Assembly: GCA_016288465.1 (NCBI GenBank)
Contig: JAEEZC010000232.1
Coordinates: 1 to 34,119 of the forward strand
Direction: 5' to 3'
Origin: Verrucomicrobiota bacterium
GTDB lineage: Bacteria > Verrucomicrobiota > Kiritimatiellia > RFP12 > UBA1067
Length of the DNA: 34,119 nt
A model generated the notes under the pieces. The model ran no database searches, had not been told where the DNA came from, and saw only the letters and a list, made by a program, of their open reading frames with translations. Positions within the stretch are counted from its first letter, which is position 1; each line of letters begins with the position of its first letter. Made by a program: the position numbers and the translations under genes. Positions 23,543-31,891 of this stretch are shown piece by piece.

Positions 23543-23551
23543 ATTTTACCA
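23543..23551 (-). promoter_or_regulatory. Extended -10 promoter of the GH28-GH31-nadB-ABC operon
   Basis: On the minus strand TGG precedes TAAAAT (23548 down to 23543). The ATG at 23487 lies 55 nt further on, so this operon has an ordinary leader with a Shine-Dalgarno sequence, unlike most neighbouring genes. Confidence 0.5.
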
Positions 23552-23587
23552 AATTCCGCGGCGAAAAGCTAACAGACCCGCGCCGCT

Positions 23588-23603
23588 CCGCGCATAGGCG
23601 CGG
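23588..23603. other. Short GC hairpin between divergent promoters
   Basis: CCGCGC (23588-23593) and GCGCGG (23598-23603) form a perfect 6-bp stem with a 4-nt loop. It lies just upstream of the DUF975 -10 and between the two divergent promoters. TTTT follows at 23607-23610, but no plus-strand gene ends here, so it may be an operator or chance. Confidence 0.25.
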
Positions 23604-23609
23604 CAGTTT

Positions 23610-23618
23610 TGGTATAAT
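23610..23618 (+). promoter_or_regulatory. Extended -10 promoter of the DUF975 gene
   Basis: TGG precedes TATAAT (23613-23618). The ATG at 23647 is 28 nt downstream and has AAGGA at 23636-23640, with 6-nt spacing, so this gene has a leader and a ribosome site. Confidence 0.6.
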
Positions 23619-23646
23619 ACTCGCCACCTAACAATAAGGATGCACA

Positions 23647-24486
23647 ATGAGATCTAGCAAGGAAATTCGACAGGAAGCCTGGCGCATCGTCATGGACACG
23701 ACATGGCCGCGGAAGATACTGTGCAACGCCTTCGTGCTCTATTTGATACTCATCGGCGCCGCTATCGCAATTTCGGCGATCTACTGTAGCGCCGGCATAC
23801 AGACATGGGAATCTTTCAGAGAGGCTCAGCAAGCAGCCCGGCGCGCTGGCCTTGAGATGACAGTGCCGTCGATTGCCGAAGCATGTCGAATGACATGTGC
23901 AAGCCTGTGTTCATCGTTCATACAGCAGATATTGCAAGGCATCCTCGCGTTCGGAATCGCCACTACGCTCGTCAAATGCATCAGAAACGACAGCGCGAAC
24001 TGGTTCTCTGCCGCGTTCAGCGGCTTCAAGCGTCCTTTCGGGCTTCTGGGGCTGACGTTGCTCATCGCCCTTAAGATGTTCCTCTGGGCGCTGCTTTTCA
24101 TCATTCCCGGGATCATCGCCGCCATCCGCTATACATTCGCGATGTACGTCAAGGCGGAGGATCCCGAAATGGGCGCTAGCGACTGCATCAGACGCAGCTG
24201 CGAACTCATGGATGGCCGCAAGATGAAGTATGTGATGTTCTGCCTGTCCTACATTGGATGGGCAATCCTCACGATAGCTCCGATTTTCATCGCATTTGCC
24301 GTATGCCAACCTGACAGCAAGGCGGAAGAAGTCTCCATGGCAATGGGCGTGACGATGGGCGTCTGCTTCGTGGTCACATTCTTGATGATGATCTTCACCA
24401 GCATCTACATGGCAATCGGAAGCGCCGTCTTCTACAGAGACGCCAAAGCCGAACTCTATGGTCCCCGCGACAACCATATGGTGTAG
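23647..24486 (+). CDS. DUF975 family integral membrane protein
   Basis: 279 residues with about five to six hydrophobic segments (around 26-46, 85-108, 133-160, 197-217 and 230-262) and a charged N-terminus (MRSSKEIRQEAWRIVM). The family signature is the stretch ALLFIIPGIIAAIRYTFAMY followed by a polar loop AEDPEMGASDCIRRSCELMDGRKMKYV and FCLSYIGWAIL. The function of DUF975 proteins is not known; they sit in the cytoplasmic membrane. The gene is a monocistronic plus-strand island between two minus-strand operons, with its own promoter and Shine-Dalgarno sequence. Its codon use is somewhat less GC-rich than that of its neighbours. Confidence 0.85.
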   Translation: MRSSKEIRQEAWRIVMDTTWPRKILCNAFVLYLILIGAAIAISAIYCSAGIQTWESFREAQQAARRAGLEMTVPSIAEACRMTCASLCSSFIQQILQGILAFGIATTLVKCIRNDSANWFSAAFSGFKRPFGLLGLTLLIALKMFLWALLFIIPGIIAAIRYTFAMYVKAEDPEMGASDCIRRSCELMDGRKMKYVMFCLSYIGWAILTIAPIFIAFAVCQPDSKAEEVSMAMGVTMGVCFVVTFLMMIFTSIYMAIGSAVFYRDAKAELYGPRDNHMV

Positions 24487-24588
24487 CCTCCTCGTCTCCG
24501 CGTGAGGCCACCACATCGCCATAACTGCCGGAATCTTGCGAAAAGACAGTCATAACGCCCCAAAGGCCATGCCGGGGACAAGAGCTTA

Positions 24589-24616
24589 TTGACATAGTAG
24601 CATTGATATAGTAGCT
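24589..24616. repeat. 14-bp tandem duplication
   Basis: Two adjacent 14-bp units begin TTGACATAG and TTGATATAG and match at 12 of 14 positions (24589-24602 and 24603-24616). The duplication abuts the stop codon of the winged-helix fragment and is AT-rich compared with its surroundings. The rest of the gap from 24487 to 24588 shows only weak stem-loops. Confidence 0.6.
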
Positions 24617-24885
24617 CATGCCAGCCTGTACTCCTGCCTGGGCGACTTCGGACTGTCCAGATCGGTTCTTTCTATCATGCCCTTCTCCATCAGCGGCGTC
24701 AGGTAGTATCTCGAGAAATGGATTGGGCTCCTGATGCCGACCGCCTTCCTTAGCGCAGACGGCCGCATGAACTCCGCGGAGTTCCACATCCTGCGGATGA
24801 ACGAGGACTTGTGCGCCTCGAAGCGCGAGACGTACTTCTTCGTCGGGCGCGCCCGCTTGGAAAGCTCCAGATCCTTGTATCCCAC
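24616..24885 (-). pseudogene. Winged-helix fragment resembling the C-terminus of Schlafen/AlbA-type or Fic-associated proteins
   Basis: 89 residues from a GTG codon. The segment FMRPSALRKAVGIRSPIHFSRYYLTPLMEKGMIERTDLDSPKSPRQEYRLA matches the winged-helix tail that ends many Schlafen/AlbA_2-domain and Fic-family proteins, including the closing SPRQEYRL. No AlbA or Fic domain precedes it: upstream the frame runs only to a stop near 24958 and no promoter or ribosome site is seen. It is most simply a decayed 3' remnant of a longer gene, although a small free-standing DNA-binding protein cannot be excluded. It is isolated between the DUF975 gene and the exported-enzyme operon. Confidence 0.5.
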
Positions 24886-25000
24886 GGCTTGAGCCCTACC
24901 CGCACTGCAGAATACTCGCTCGCAAGCCCGAGACGCGTCCGTGGCTCTACGAGAACCTCAGAAAACACCTCAAAGAACCCGCGAAATGAAGGAGCCGAAA

Positions 25001-25019
25001 GGCTGGTACTACACCAGCC
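25001..25019 (-). terminator. Stem-loop at the end of the exported-enzyme operon
   Basis: GGCTGGT (25001-25007) and ACCAGCC (25013-25019) form a perfect 7-bp stem with a 5-nt loop that contains the stop codon of the metallo-beta-lactamase-fold gene. On the minus strand only TTT follows, and a competing AGCC-GAAA-GGCT tetraloop hairpin overlaps it (24993-25004). Its place at the end of the operon suggests termination or 3'-end protection, but the T-tract is weak. Confidence 0.35.
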
Positions 25020-25953
25020 GTTCGCCCCAGAGCGGCATGAGGGCGGAGAAGCCGGCCGCTTCGAGCTGGGCCTTCTCGTTCAGTCCGTCCCGATAGGTCC
25101 AACGGTAGCGCCCCTTTGCATGTCCCATCTCCTGAAGGTGCGCGATCACGGCCGTCTTCGGGCGGACGGCCTCCTGGCATCCCGCAACCGCCTTCATCCC
25201 GCAGCGCGGATGGAACACCCACATGTCCGGCTGGCGCGAGACATGGAGCTTGGCGTGGTCCGAACAGTCTCCGGAATGGAACAGGGTGAAGTTCCCTATC
25301 TCCACTTCGAATGTCGTCGTGTAGTCGATGAGATAGCTGTTGTGGTCGCAAAGGCCGGTGACGATCTTCACGTCGCCGTAGACGAACGTCTTCGTCTTCG
25401 CGCGGGTGTAGCCGCCGAGCTTCCTGTCGCTCACGCCGTAGTTGTCGAAGAAGTTGTTCACGACCGGCTTGTGCTGGACGCGGTCCATGGCGACCTTGAA
25501 CCGCTCAGTGTAGTGGTCGTTGTGGTTGTGCGTGATGAGCGCGAAGTCGAGAAGCGGCGCGAACTCCTCCGCCCGCCGATGATGCAGGTCGATGGAGAAC
25601 ATCGTCTTCGGAGTCTTGACCACGAGCCCCATGTTGTACACATACCATATCGCCGGACGGTTGACGTCTTCAACGACGGTGTCCTTCGCCTCGCGGAACA
25701 CCTTGTCGAACGCCGCCTCCAGACGTCCAAGCACGGGGAATCGGGCGACATGCTCCGCAAGCAGATTGCCGGGCATCTGCGTGCCGGGCGCCCAATACGC
25801 CTCGAATTCCTGCGGCGTGATCGCGTCGATCTCGCTCTGGCGCTCGTCGAGGTCCGGGTCTCCGGTTGGCGTGCGCTGCTGGGCGAAAACCCGTCCCAAT
25901 GCCATCGCAGATGCGGCGGCTACGCAGTTTTTGGTGAATTCACGTCTGTTCAT
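25009..25953 (-). CDS. Tat-exported metallo-beta-lactamase-fold hydrolase
   Basis: 314 residues. The N-terminus MNRREFTKNCVAAASAMALGRVFA is a twin-arginine signal peptide (RREF). The metal-binding motif H142-N-H144-N-D146-H147 is intact in a THNHNDHYT context, followed by HSGD (226-229) and a further His at 248, as in UlaG-type lactonases and RomA-like phospholipases of the superfamily. Folding and metal loading in the cytoplasm before Tat export would suit such an enzyme. It is the last gene of the operon, 47 bp after the GH20 gene; a CATAAT at 25965-25970 might allow some independent expression. The substrate is unknown; lactone, phosphodiester or ester cleavage are all compatible with the fold. 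Confidence 0.8.
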   Translation of the reverse strand: MNRREFTKNCVAAASAMALGRVFAQQRTPTGDPDLDERQSEIDAITPQEFEAYWAPGTQMPGNLLAEHVARFPVLGRLEAAFDKVFREAKDTVVEDVNRPAIWYVYNMGLVVKTPKTMFSIDLHHRRAEEFAPLLDFALITHNHNDHYTERFKVAMDRVQHKPVVNNFFDNYGVSDRKLGGYTRAKTKTFVYGDVKIVTGLCDHNSYLIDYTTTFEVEIGNFTLFHSGDCSDHAKLHVSRQPDMWVFHPRCGMKAVAGCQEAVRPKTAVIAHLQEMGHAKGRYRWTYRDGLNEKAQLEAAGFSALMPLWGERLV

Positions 25954-26000
25954 GATGTTGCCGCATTATGACTTGTGCCGCACGCGATTCCAGATGTCCG

Positions 26001-27968
26001 TTATCGCACAGCCATGTCGGAGCTGTACTCCAGCCCAGGCACTTCGCGCGGATGGTCGGTCGTACCTGCTACGGGAATGAACGTGCCGCTCCAGCGATGG
26101 CGCGTCTCTCCTTCGGAAGCGGGATTGGGAATCGTCAGCTTCACGTGGTTCCAGCCCTTGCGCAGCCAGATTGGCGTCGGCTCGCGCATGTAATACTCCT
26201 GGTCCGTGAACGGCTCCTCGTCAGCCTCGTAGAGCGTCCACGCCGGCGTCCAGTCCTCGATTGGCGCGCCCTTCTTCAGTCCCGGGCGCTTCCACTTCGG
26301 CGGAGCGATCTTCTCCCCGTTCAGTTCGACGGACGCTCCGAAGCGGTTCCACTCGCCGACGTCCGGGAGCGGAGCGGAATACACTAGCCCGTGGTCTCGC
26401 GTAATGTTGGTGAAGCCGATCCACGCGCCGACGGTCTGGTCCTTGGGCGACTTTATCCAGGTTTCGGCAATCACAGTCCCGTTGGAGACGCCGCACCCCT
26501 CGCGTCCCGGCGAGATAGTCGCCTGGGCGACGTCCTTCGCGATCAGCGCACCGTCTTCCTGCGTCAGACGCCAGCGCATGTCCGTCTGGCGAAGGAAGTG
26601 AAAGGGATGCTTCAGGTCGCCGAGCGCGCGGTCGCGCTGCGCCACCACTCGACGCTCGATATCCGCCGCCTCGGCGAGCAGCGGATCGCCGCCATGCGGA
26701 AGGCGCTTGCGGAACTGCGGCAGGTCGTCGTCGCGTCCATGCCAGTATGCGTCGCCGAAGAGGACGCACGACGGGAACACCGGCTGGTTGCGCAGAAGGT
26801 TCTCGTACGGAAGCCCGACGAATCCGTCGTGCCACGCGCAGAAGACCGCTCCGAAGTTCTTCTCCCCCGCGTCATGCCAGCGGGCCGCCTTGTGGTATGC
26901 GGCGACCGACAGAAGCTCGAACGGGTCGAAGTCCTCGATGTACATGCCGATTGCGTCCAAGTACGGCCCGGGATGCGTGTCGGGCGAGGCCTTGTCGGTC
27001 CAGAGCATGTTCACATGCGGCGCGGCGCTTTCGTAGTCCTCTCCGGGAACCCAGCTGACGACGGTGCGCCCCGCATTGCCGATCGCCCTGGACATCTGCA
27101 CAAGCGCATCGGCAGTCGCGCCTTCGAAGTCGCGCTTGTACACCTCGTCCGTTCCCATGTGGACGAACGGCATCTTCTCTTTCGGCGCGAGCGAGCATAG
27201 CTCCTCGAACAGCGCGGCGGCGGTCTCGGCGACGCCCGGATCGGACATCGTCTTGAAGCCGAACGCGCGGCGAAACGCGAGCGCGTGTCCGGGGAAGTCG
27301 AACTCCGGCATTGTGCAGATGCCGCGAGCATACGCGTAGTCGACGACTTCCCTGAACTCCTCCTGCGTGTAGAACTTGCCCTTGTGCCTGTGCAGGAACG
27401 CCCTCTCCGACTGCAGCTCCGGGAAGCGCTTCGACTCCAGGCGCCATGCGTAGTTCTCGGTGAGATGCCAGTGGAAGAGGTTGAGCTTGTAGCGCGACAT
27501 CACGTCGATGACGTCCTTGACGCCCTGCACCGGCAGGTAGTTGCGCACAGTGTCCAGCATGAACCCCCGCCACTTGAGGCGCGGCCAGTCCACGATGCGT
27601 CCGCACGGCACCCGCCCATCGCGCGAGAGGCGCACGAGCTGGTCGAGCGTCACGCGCGCCCATCGCTCGCCGCGCGGACCCGGCGCCGTTATCCGCACGC
27701 CTTTCGGAGAGATGTCGAGAATGTAGGCCTCGTCCGCCGTCGCCGCCGGCGCGCCCGGAACCGCTTCGCGGACCACTGTCACGTTCCCGAGCGCCGCCGT
27801 CTGGGCAATGCGCGCCCCGCCCGCCGCCGGCGTCTCCACCTTCGCCGGACGCGGCATCAGCTCGTCAACGACGGAGCCCTCCTGGCTCCCCTGACAAGTT
27901 CGAAGGGCGCATCCGCCGACAATCGCCAGCGCCGCAATGATCCTCAAAATGGATGGTGACGCAATCAT
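26001..27968 (-). CDS. GH20-family beta-N-acetylhexosaminidase-like lipoprotein
   Basis: 655 residues. The signal peptide ends in a good lipobox (IVGGC, Cys20), so the protein is probably lipid-anchored. An N-terminal GH20b-like domain (about 35-130) precedes the barrel: LKWRGFMLDTVRNYLPVQGVKD, LNLFHWHLTENYAWRLE, MPEFDFPGHALAF, and the catalytic pair in H270-M-G-T-D274-E275, where Asp and Glu assist the acetamido group and act as acid. GH20 enzymes remove terminal beta-linked GlcNAc or GalNAc. A C-terminal beta domain of about 200 residues (FTNITRDHGLVYSAPLP, WLRKGWNHVKLTIP) probably binds sugar and extends the protein beyond a minimal GH20. It starts 7 nt after the stop of the GH20-like Tat gene. 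Confidence 0.85.
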   Translation of the reverse strand: MIASPSILRIIAALAIVGGCALRTCQGSQEGSVVDELMPRPAKVETPAAGGARIAQTAALGNVTVVREAVPGAPAATADEAYILDISPKGVRITAPGPRGERWARVTLDQLVRLSRDGRVPCGRIVDWPRLKWRGFMLDTVRNYLPVQGVKDVIDVMSRYKLNLFHWHLTENYAWRLESKRFPELQSERAFLHRHKGKFYTQEEFREVVDYAYARGICTMPEFDFPGHALAFRRAFGFKTMSDPGVAETAAALFEELCSLAPKEKMPFVHMGTDEVYKRDFEGATADALVQMSRAIGNAGRTVVSWVPGEDYESAAPHVNMLWTDKASPDTHPGPYLDAIGMYIEDFDPFELLSVAAYHKAARWHDAGEKNFGAVFCAWHDGFVGLPYENLLRNQPVFPSCVLFGDAYWHGRDDDLPQFRKRLPHGGDPLLAEAADIERRVVAQRDRALGDLKHPFHFLRQTDMRWRLTQEDGALIAKDVAQATISPGREGCGVSNGTVIAETWIKSPKDQTVGAWIGFTNITRDHGLVYSAPLPDVGEWNRFGASVELNGEKIAPPKWKRPGLKKGAPIEDWTPAWTLYEADEEPFTDQEYYMREPTPIWLRKGWNHVKLTIPNPASEGETRHRWSGTFIPVAGTTDHPREVPGLEYSSDMAVR

Positions 27969-27975
27969 GGAGACA

Positions 27976-29007
27976 TCAGCTGTCGCTTTGCTTCGCGATG
28001 ACCGGCGCGGACAGGTCGATGGCCGTGACCAGGTCGTTCCTCCAATGCTGAATAGTATGCCGCCACGGCGCCATGATGAAGCCCTTCAGACGATCAGGAG
28101 AGATGTTCTTGCGGCAGAAATCCACAGTCCCGGCGAAGTTCTCGACGCAACTGTAGTTGGACCCTGTCGGCATCTGGTCGAATCCGCCGCGCTCAAGGTC
28201 GAGATACGCCTTCACAGTATTGCGCGACGCCGGATCAAACGTCTTGCCGTAGTACCAGTTGGACTGAAGGACGCTCTTGGGCATTCGCTTCAGGAACTCG
28301 TCGGTGTGCTTCCAGATGTAGTCGCTCCATATCCACGGGCGCATTCCGGCCTTCTCGATCTGTTCGACCATCCAGAGCAAGTCGTGCCACCAGAGATCGC
28401 CCTGGCGCACGACGACATACCGATACCGGTCCTGGTGCCCGTAGGTCTCCTCGTCATAGCCGATGTGGAAGAGGCGCGGATGTCCGAAGAGCTCGGCCAC
28501 GTCACGTATCAGGTCGGCGCAGACCTGGTAGTACTTCGGCGTCGAGACCATGCGGCTGTAGTCCTTGAGCCAGATGTCGTGCGCCGTCGAGAAGTTGAGC
28601 TTCGGCACAGGCTCCAATCCCATGGCCCGAAGGCGGGCAAGCTCCTTCCGCAGCTTCTCGGGCGACCAAGACCCCTTCACCGCGAGTTCGGGATGGCTTG
28701 GGTACTGGACGCCCTCGGCAAGGTCCATCAGCAGCATGTTGAAGCCCGCCGCACGAGCCTTGTCGGTGAGCTCCACCCAGAGCGCATCGTCGCACCTGAG
28801 CTCCTCGGACGGCGCCTTGTAGTGCATCTCGTCCGGCTTGAGGTTTCCCCAGCGAGGCGGCACGCAGTCGCACCACATGTTCGTGCCGAGCTTGAGCATG
28901 TAGCACCATGCGAAATCAGGGCGTGCCGGCCCGTCGCTCCAGACAGTCGGGCAAGCGGCCGTCGCGGCGGCCGCGCCCAGAAAACTTCTTCTCGTCATGT
29001 CGTTCAT
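27976..29007 (-). CDS. Tat-exported GH20-like TIM-barrel protein
   Basis: 343 residues. MTRRSFLGAAAATAAC is a twin-arginine signal (RRSF). The barrel resembles the catalytic domain of GH20-related enzymes without the usual N-terminal domain: ARAAGFNMLLMDLAEGVQYP, LRAMGLEPVPKLNFSTAHD, and the strand LFHIGYD185-E186-ETYG, whose Asp-Glu pair corresponds in position to the GH20 catalytic pair. Then come KAGMRPWIWSDYIW and FIMAPWRHT. An AAGGAG lies 11-12 nt upstream of the chosen ATG. It sits between the GH78 and GH20 genes in one transcript. Which sugar it cleaves, if any, is unknown; it could be an exo-hexosaminidase or a related unclassified glycosidase. Confidence 0.65.
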   Translation of the reverse strand: MNDMTRRSFLGAAAATAACPTVWSDGPARPDFAWCYMLKLGTNMWCDCVPPRWGNLKPDEMHYKAPSEELRCDDALWVELTDKARAAGFNMLLMDLAEGVQYPSHPELAVKGSWSPEKLRKELARLRAMGLEPVPKLNFSTAHDIWLKDYSRMVSTPKYYQVCADLIRDVAELFGHPRLFHIGYDEETYGHQDRYRYVVVRQGDLWWHDLLWMVEQIEKAGMRPWIWSDYIWKHTDEFLKRMPKSVLQSNWYYGKTFDPASRNTVKAYLDLERGGFDQMPTGSNYSCVENFAGTVDFCRKNISPDRLKGFIMAPWRHTIQHWRNDLVTAIDLSAPVIAKQSDS

Positions 29008-29040
29008 CTTGCTTCAATTCTCCTTTTCCACTTCAGCCCT

Positions 29041-31875
29041 TCAAGGCAAGCTAAAGACGTGTTCGCCGGCAGCGACCTCGCGGCGCGCGCCATCCGGCGT
29101 CTCGACCGTCGCCGTCGTGTTCGGCGGCACCGTCACACGCCATTTCCATCCGCCACCGTCTTCATACGCCCAAGCGCTCTTGATCCGGCCGTACGGCGAA
29201 TCGAAATGCGCGGCGACCTTCCCGATCCTCCTGTCCGGCTTCGGCGCGAGGACGAAATGGCGCCAACCAGGCGACTTCGGGTCGGGCTGGATGCCAGCCA
29301 TCGCACCGTACATCCATTCCAACACTGCGCCGTATGCGTAGTGGTTGTAGCTCTTCATGCTCAGGCGCAGGAACCCCGCCTCCTTCGAATAGCCGTTCCA
29401 GCGCTCCCATATGGTCGTGGCGCCCTGCTCCACAGAATGCAGCCAAGACGGATTGTTCCGCTGGAGAAGAAGCGTGTAGGCGACGTCGGGACGCCCCACC
29501 TCATACGTAAGCACGTCCATGATGATGGGCGTGCCGAGGAACCCAGTCTGCAGGCGGTCGCCATGCTCCTGGATGTTCTTCAGCAGGGCGTCCTTCGTCG
29601 CCGCGATTGCGTCGGGCTTCTCAAGAACGCCGAACTTCAGCGCGAAAAGCGCCGGCGTCTGCATCCCGCGCAGGCATCCCGGCAGCATCCCGTCGTCCTC
29701 CAGAAAGCGCCGGCGCACGTAGGCGAGCGCCTCGTCCGCCATCGCCCGATACATCGCCGCGGCCTCCGCCTTGCCGAGCGCCTCTGCCATCTCCGCGCAC
29801 ATATGCGCATCCATGAGCCAGTAGCAGCCGCCGAGGAAATGCCAGTAGACGAGCGCATCGGCCCTGGGACGCCACTTGCCGTCCGTCCCCTTTTCGAACG
29901 CGCCGCCGTCGTGCGACTCCAGCGGCTCGAACGACACCCAGTCTCCCCACTGATACTCGTTGGCGGCCGGCGAATCGAACCGGTTCTTGGCCGTGAGCGC
30001 CATGTACCGTTCGATTGCGGCGAAGTTCTCCTCCACGATTGCGACGTCTCCGTAGCGCTTCCACATGGTGTACGGCACGATCACCCCTGCATCGCCCCAG
30101 CCGAAGCGCTCCGCATCGTCGCCGAAGAGCCCGGGCGGCGCCACGCCGGCGAAGGAGCCCCCGTCATGCTGCGAATCGCGCATGTCGCGCATCCACTTGC
30201 GCAGGAAGCCGTAGACGTCGGCGTTGCGCGACGCCGCCGCGCAGAACACCTGCGCATCCGCCGTCCAGCCCAGCCGCTCGTCGCGCTGTGGACAGTCCGT
30301 CGGCACCGAAAGGTAGTTCGAATACTGGCTCCAGAGCACGTTCGAGACGAGCTTGTTCACGTCGGCGACGCCCGTCTCGATCTTCCCCGACTCGCTGGCC
30401 TTCGTAACCGAAGAAACCGGCACGGACGCAATCTCGCGGAAACTTACGTCGTCCGTCGCCGTCACGGACAGGTAGCGGTAGCCGAGGTAGGTGAACGCGG
30501 GACGGTAGAACTCGTCCCCGTCGCCCGAGAACACATACTCGACCTTCGCGCCCCAATCCCGCAGGACGCGCAGATTGCCGCGATAGACGCTTCCTTCCGG
30601 TCCGTCGTTCCCGCGGTCCCTGCGTCCGCCTCCGTCGCAAAGCATCTCGCCCGCCTTCGCCACAACCCGCGTCCCCTCGCGTGCCGCAAAGCGGAACTCC
30701 GGCACTGCTGCGGCGTTCTGGCCGAAGTCCACGACGAGCGTCTCGCCCGCCTTAAGCTCGACTTCATTCGCCGCCTCGTACCGACGCAGTATGTTCACCT
30801 TGCCGTATGCCTCTTCGGATTCGCCAGTGACGCCCTTCCAGACGTACAGCGCGCGCGGCGCCATCCGCAGGTCCTCGCGCAGCGACACCGCCGGACCTTC
30901 CATCGGCACAATCTCGCCCTTGAACTCGCGGCAGATCTTCACCGGCGCAAAGGCCGCGTCCTCGCCAGTAGTCATCCAAGGCGTCTTTTCCCGCGCATCG
31001 TATTCCTCGCCGTCGAAAATGCCCGCCGCCTTGACAGGACCCGTCACGCCGCCGCGCCAGCTTTCGTCCGTCCCGAACCGCGCCTGAGTGCCGTCCGCAT
31101 ACCGCAGTATGAGCTGCGCGCGGAAGGCCGACTCCTTGCCGCGGTAGTCCGTCACCTTGTCGCGCCACCAGCCCGCCGTGACGATGGACGAAAGCACGTT
31201 GTCCTCGTCCGCACCCCTGTTCACCAGCCCCGTCACGTCGAAGGTGAAGGAGTGCCGCGTCTTGAGGACATGGTCGAAGCCGGGCTTGAGGAATCCGGGC
31301 AGCGGCCTGCCGTTCACGTACGCCTGGAACACTCCCTGTCCCGTCACAGTCCACCAAGCCTCCTTGACGTCCTTGCCGTTCCTGAGCCGCTTCGCGAAAC
31401 ACGAGGAGCCCGGCATTGCGCGCCGATGCCTGCGGACCTCCCTGGAGACGTCCGTAGCCGCGTTCGGCACGGCGATCCAATCGCTGCCGCTCCAGTCGTC
31501 CGGCGCGATCAGCCCCGTCGTAAACGTAGCCGGCTCCGAAGAGACTTCACGGCCGCGATCGTCCGTCACAACGACCGACCAGACGTACCGCGTTGCGCTC
31601 TTCAGGGCCGGTCCCGTGTATGGCACCGCATGCGACGTCGCCTCGCAGACCTTGCCCGACCGCCAGACGTCCTCGCCGGAAGCTGTGCGCAGGACGATCT
31701 CGTACGCCTTCTGCGCGGCGCCCTTCCGCTCGGTCCGCATTTGCCACGAAAACACGGGCTTCACAATGTCGGAAGGCTCGACAAGGTGGCATACGCGAAG
31801 ATTCTCCACGGTCACGTTTGCAACGGACGCTGCCGCACAAAGCGCGGCAGCCGCTGCCAGCAAACAATTATTCAT
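29041..31875 (-). CDS. Exported GH78 alpha-L-rhamnosidase
   Basis: 944 residues from ATG 31875, which opens the signal peptide MNNCLLAAAAALCAAASVANV; the open frame continues upstream only through the neighbouring gene. The family removes terminal alpha-L-rhamnose by inversion. Seen in order are a fibronectin-like domain (VENLRVCHLVEPSDIVKPVFSW), the N-terminal rhamnosidase domain (YVNGRPLPGFLKPGFD), a beta domain with VDFGQN, and the (alpha/alpha)6 barrel. The barrel holds DCPQRDERLGWTADAQ near residue 525, carrying the family's catalytic and substrate-binding acids, and GWGDAGVIVPYTMW near 593. MDVLTYEVGRPDVAYTLLLQ and WERWNGYS follow, then a C-terminal sheet. It is 16 nt after the EEP gene. 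Rhamnogalacturonan, ulvan-type or rhamnosylated glycans are possible substrates. Confidence 0.92.
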   Translation of the reverse strand: MNNCLLAAAAALCAAASVANVTVENLRVCHLVEPSDIVKPVFSWQMRTERKGAAQKAYEIVLRTASGEDVWRSGKVCEATSHAVPYTGPALKSATRYVWSVVVTDDRGREVSSEPATFTTGLIAPDDWSGSDWIAVPNAATDVSREVRRHRRAMPGSSCFAKRLRNGKDVKEAWWTVTGQGVFQAYVNGRPLPGFLKPGFDHVLKTRHSFTFDVTGLVNRGADEDNVLSSIVTAGWWRDKVTDYRGKESAFRAQLILRYADGTQARFGTDESWRGGVTGPVKAAGIFDGEEYDAREKTPWMTTGEDAAFAPVKICREFKGEIVPMEGPAVSLREDLRMAPRALYVWKGVTGESEEAYGKVNILRRYEAANEVELKAGETLVVDFGQNAAAVPEFRFAAREGTRVVAKAGEMLCDGGGRRDRGNDGPEGSVYRGNLRVLRDWGAKVEYVFSGDGDEFYRPAFTYLGYRYLSVTATDDVSFREIASVPVSSVTKASESGKIETGVADVNKLVSNVLWSQYSNYLSVPTDCPQRDERLGWTADAQVFCAAASRNADVYGFLRKWMRDMRDSQHDGGSFAGVAPPGLFGDDAERFGWGDAGVIVPYTMWKRYGDVAIVEENFAAIERYMALTAKNRFDSPAANEYQWGDWVSFEPLESHDGGAFEKGTDGKWRPRADALVYWHFLGGCYWLMDAHMCAEMAEALGKAEAAAMYRAMADEALAYVRRRFLEDDGMLPGCLRGMQTPALFALKFGVLEKPDAIAATKDALLKNIQEHGDRLQTGFLGTPIIMDVLTYEVGRPDVAYTLLLQRNNPSWLHSVEQGATTIWERWNGYSKEAGFLRLSMKSYNHYAYGAVLEWMYGAMAGIQPDPKSPGWRHFVLAPKPDRRIGKVAAHFDSPYGRIKSAWAYEDGGGWKWRVTVPPNTTATVETPDGARREVAAGEHVFSLP

Positions 31876-31891
31876 CAATGCGCTGTACACG

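Noticed and set aside
24888-24989. Plus-strand frame ending RPWLYENLRKHLKEPAK before TGA 24987-24989
   Set aside because: The end looks protein-like, but the frame overlaps the winged-helix fragment on the other strand, has no start or ribosome site and no recognisable domain.
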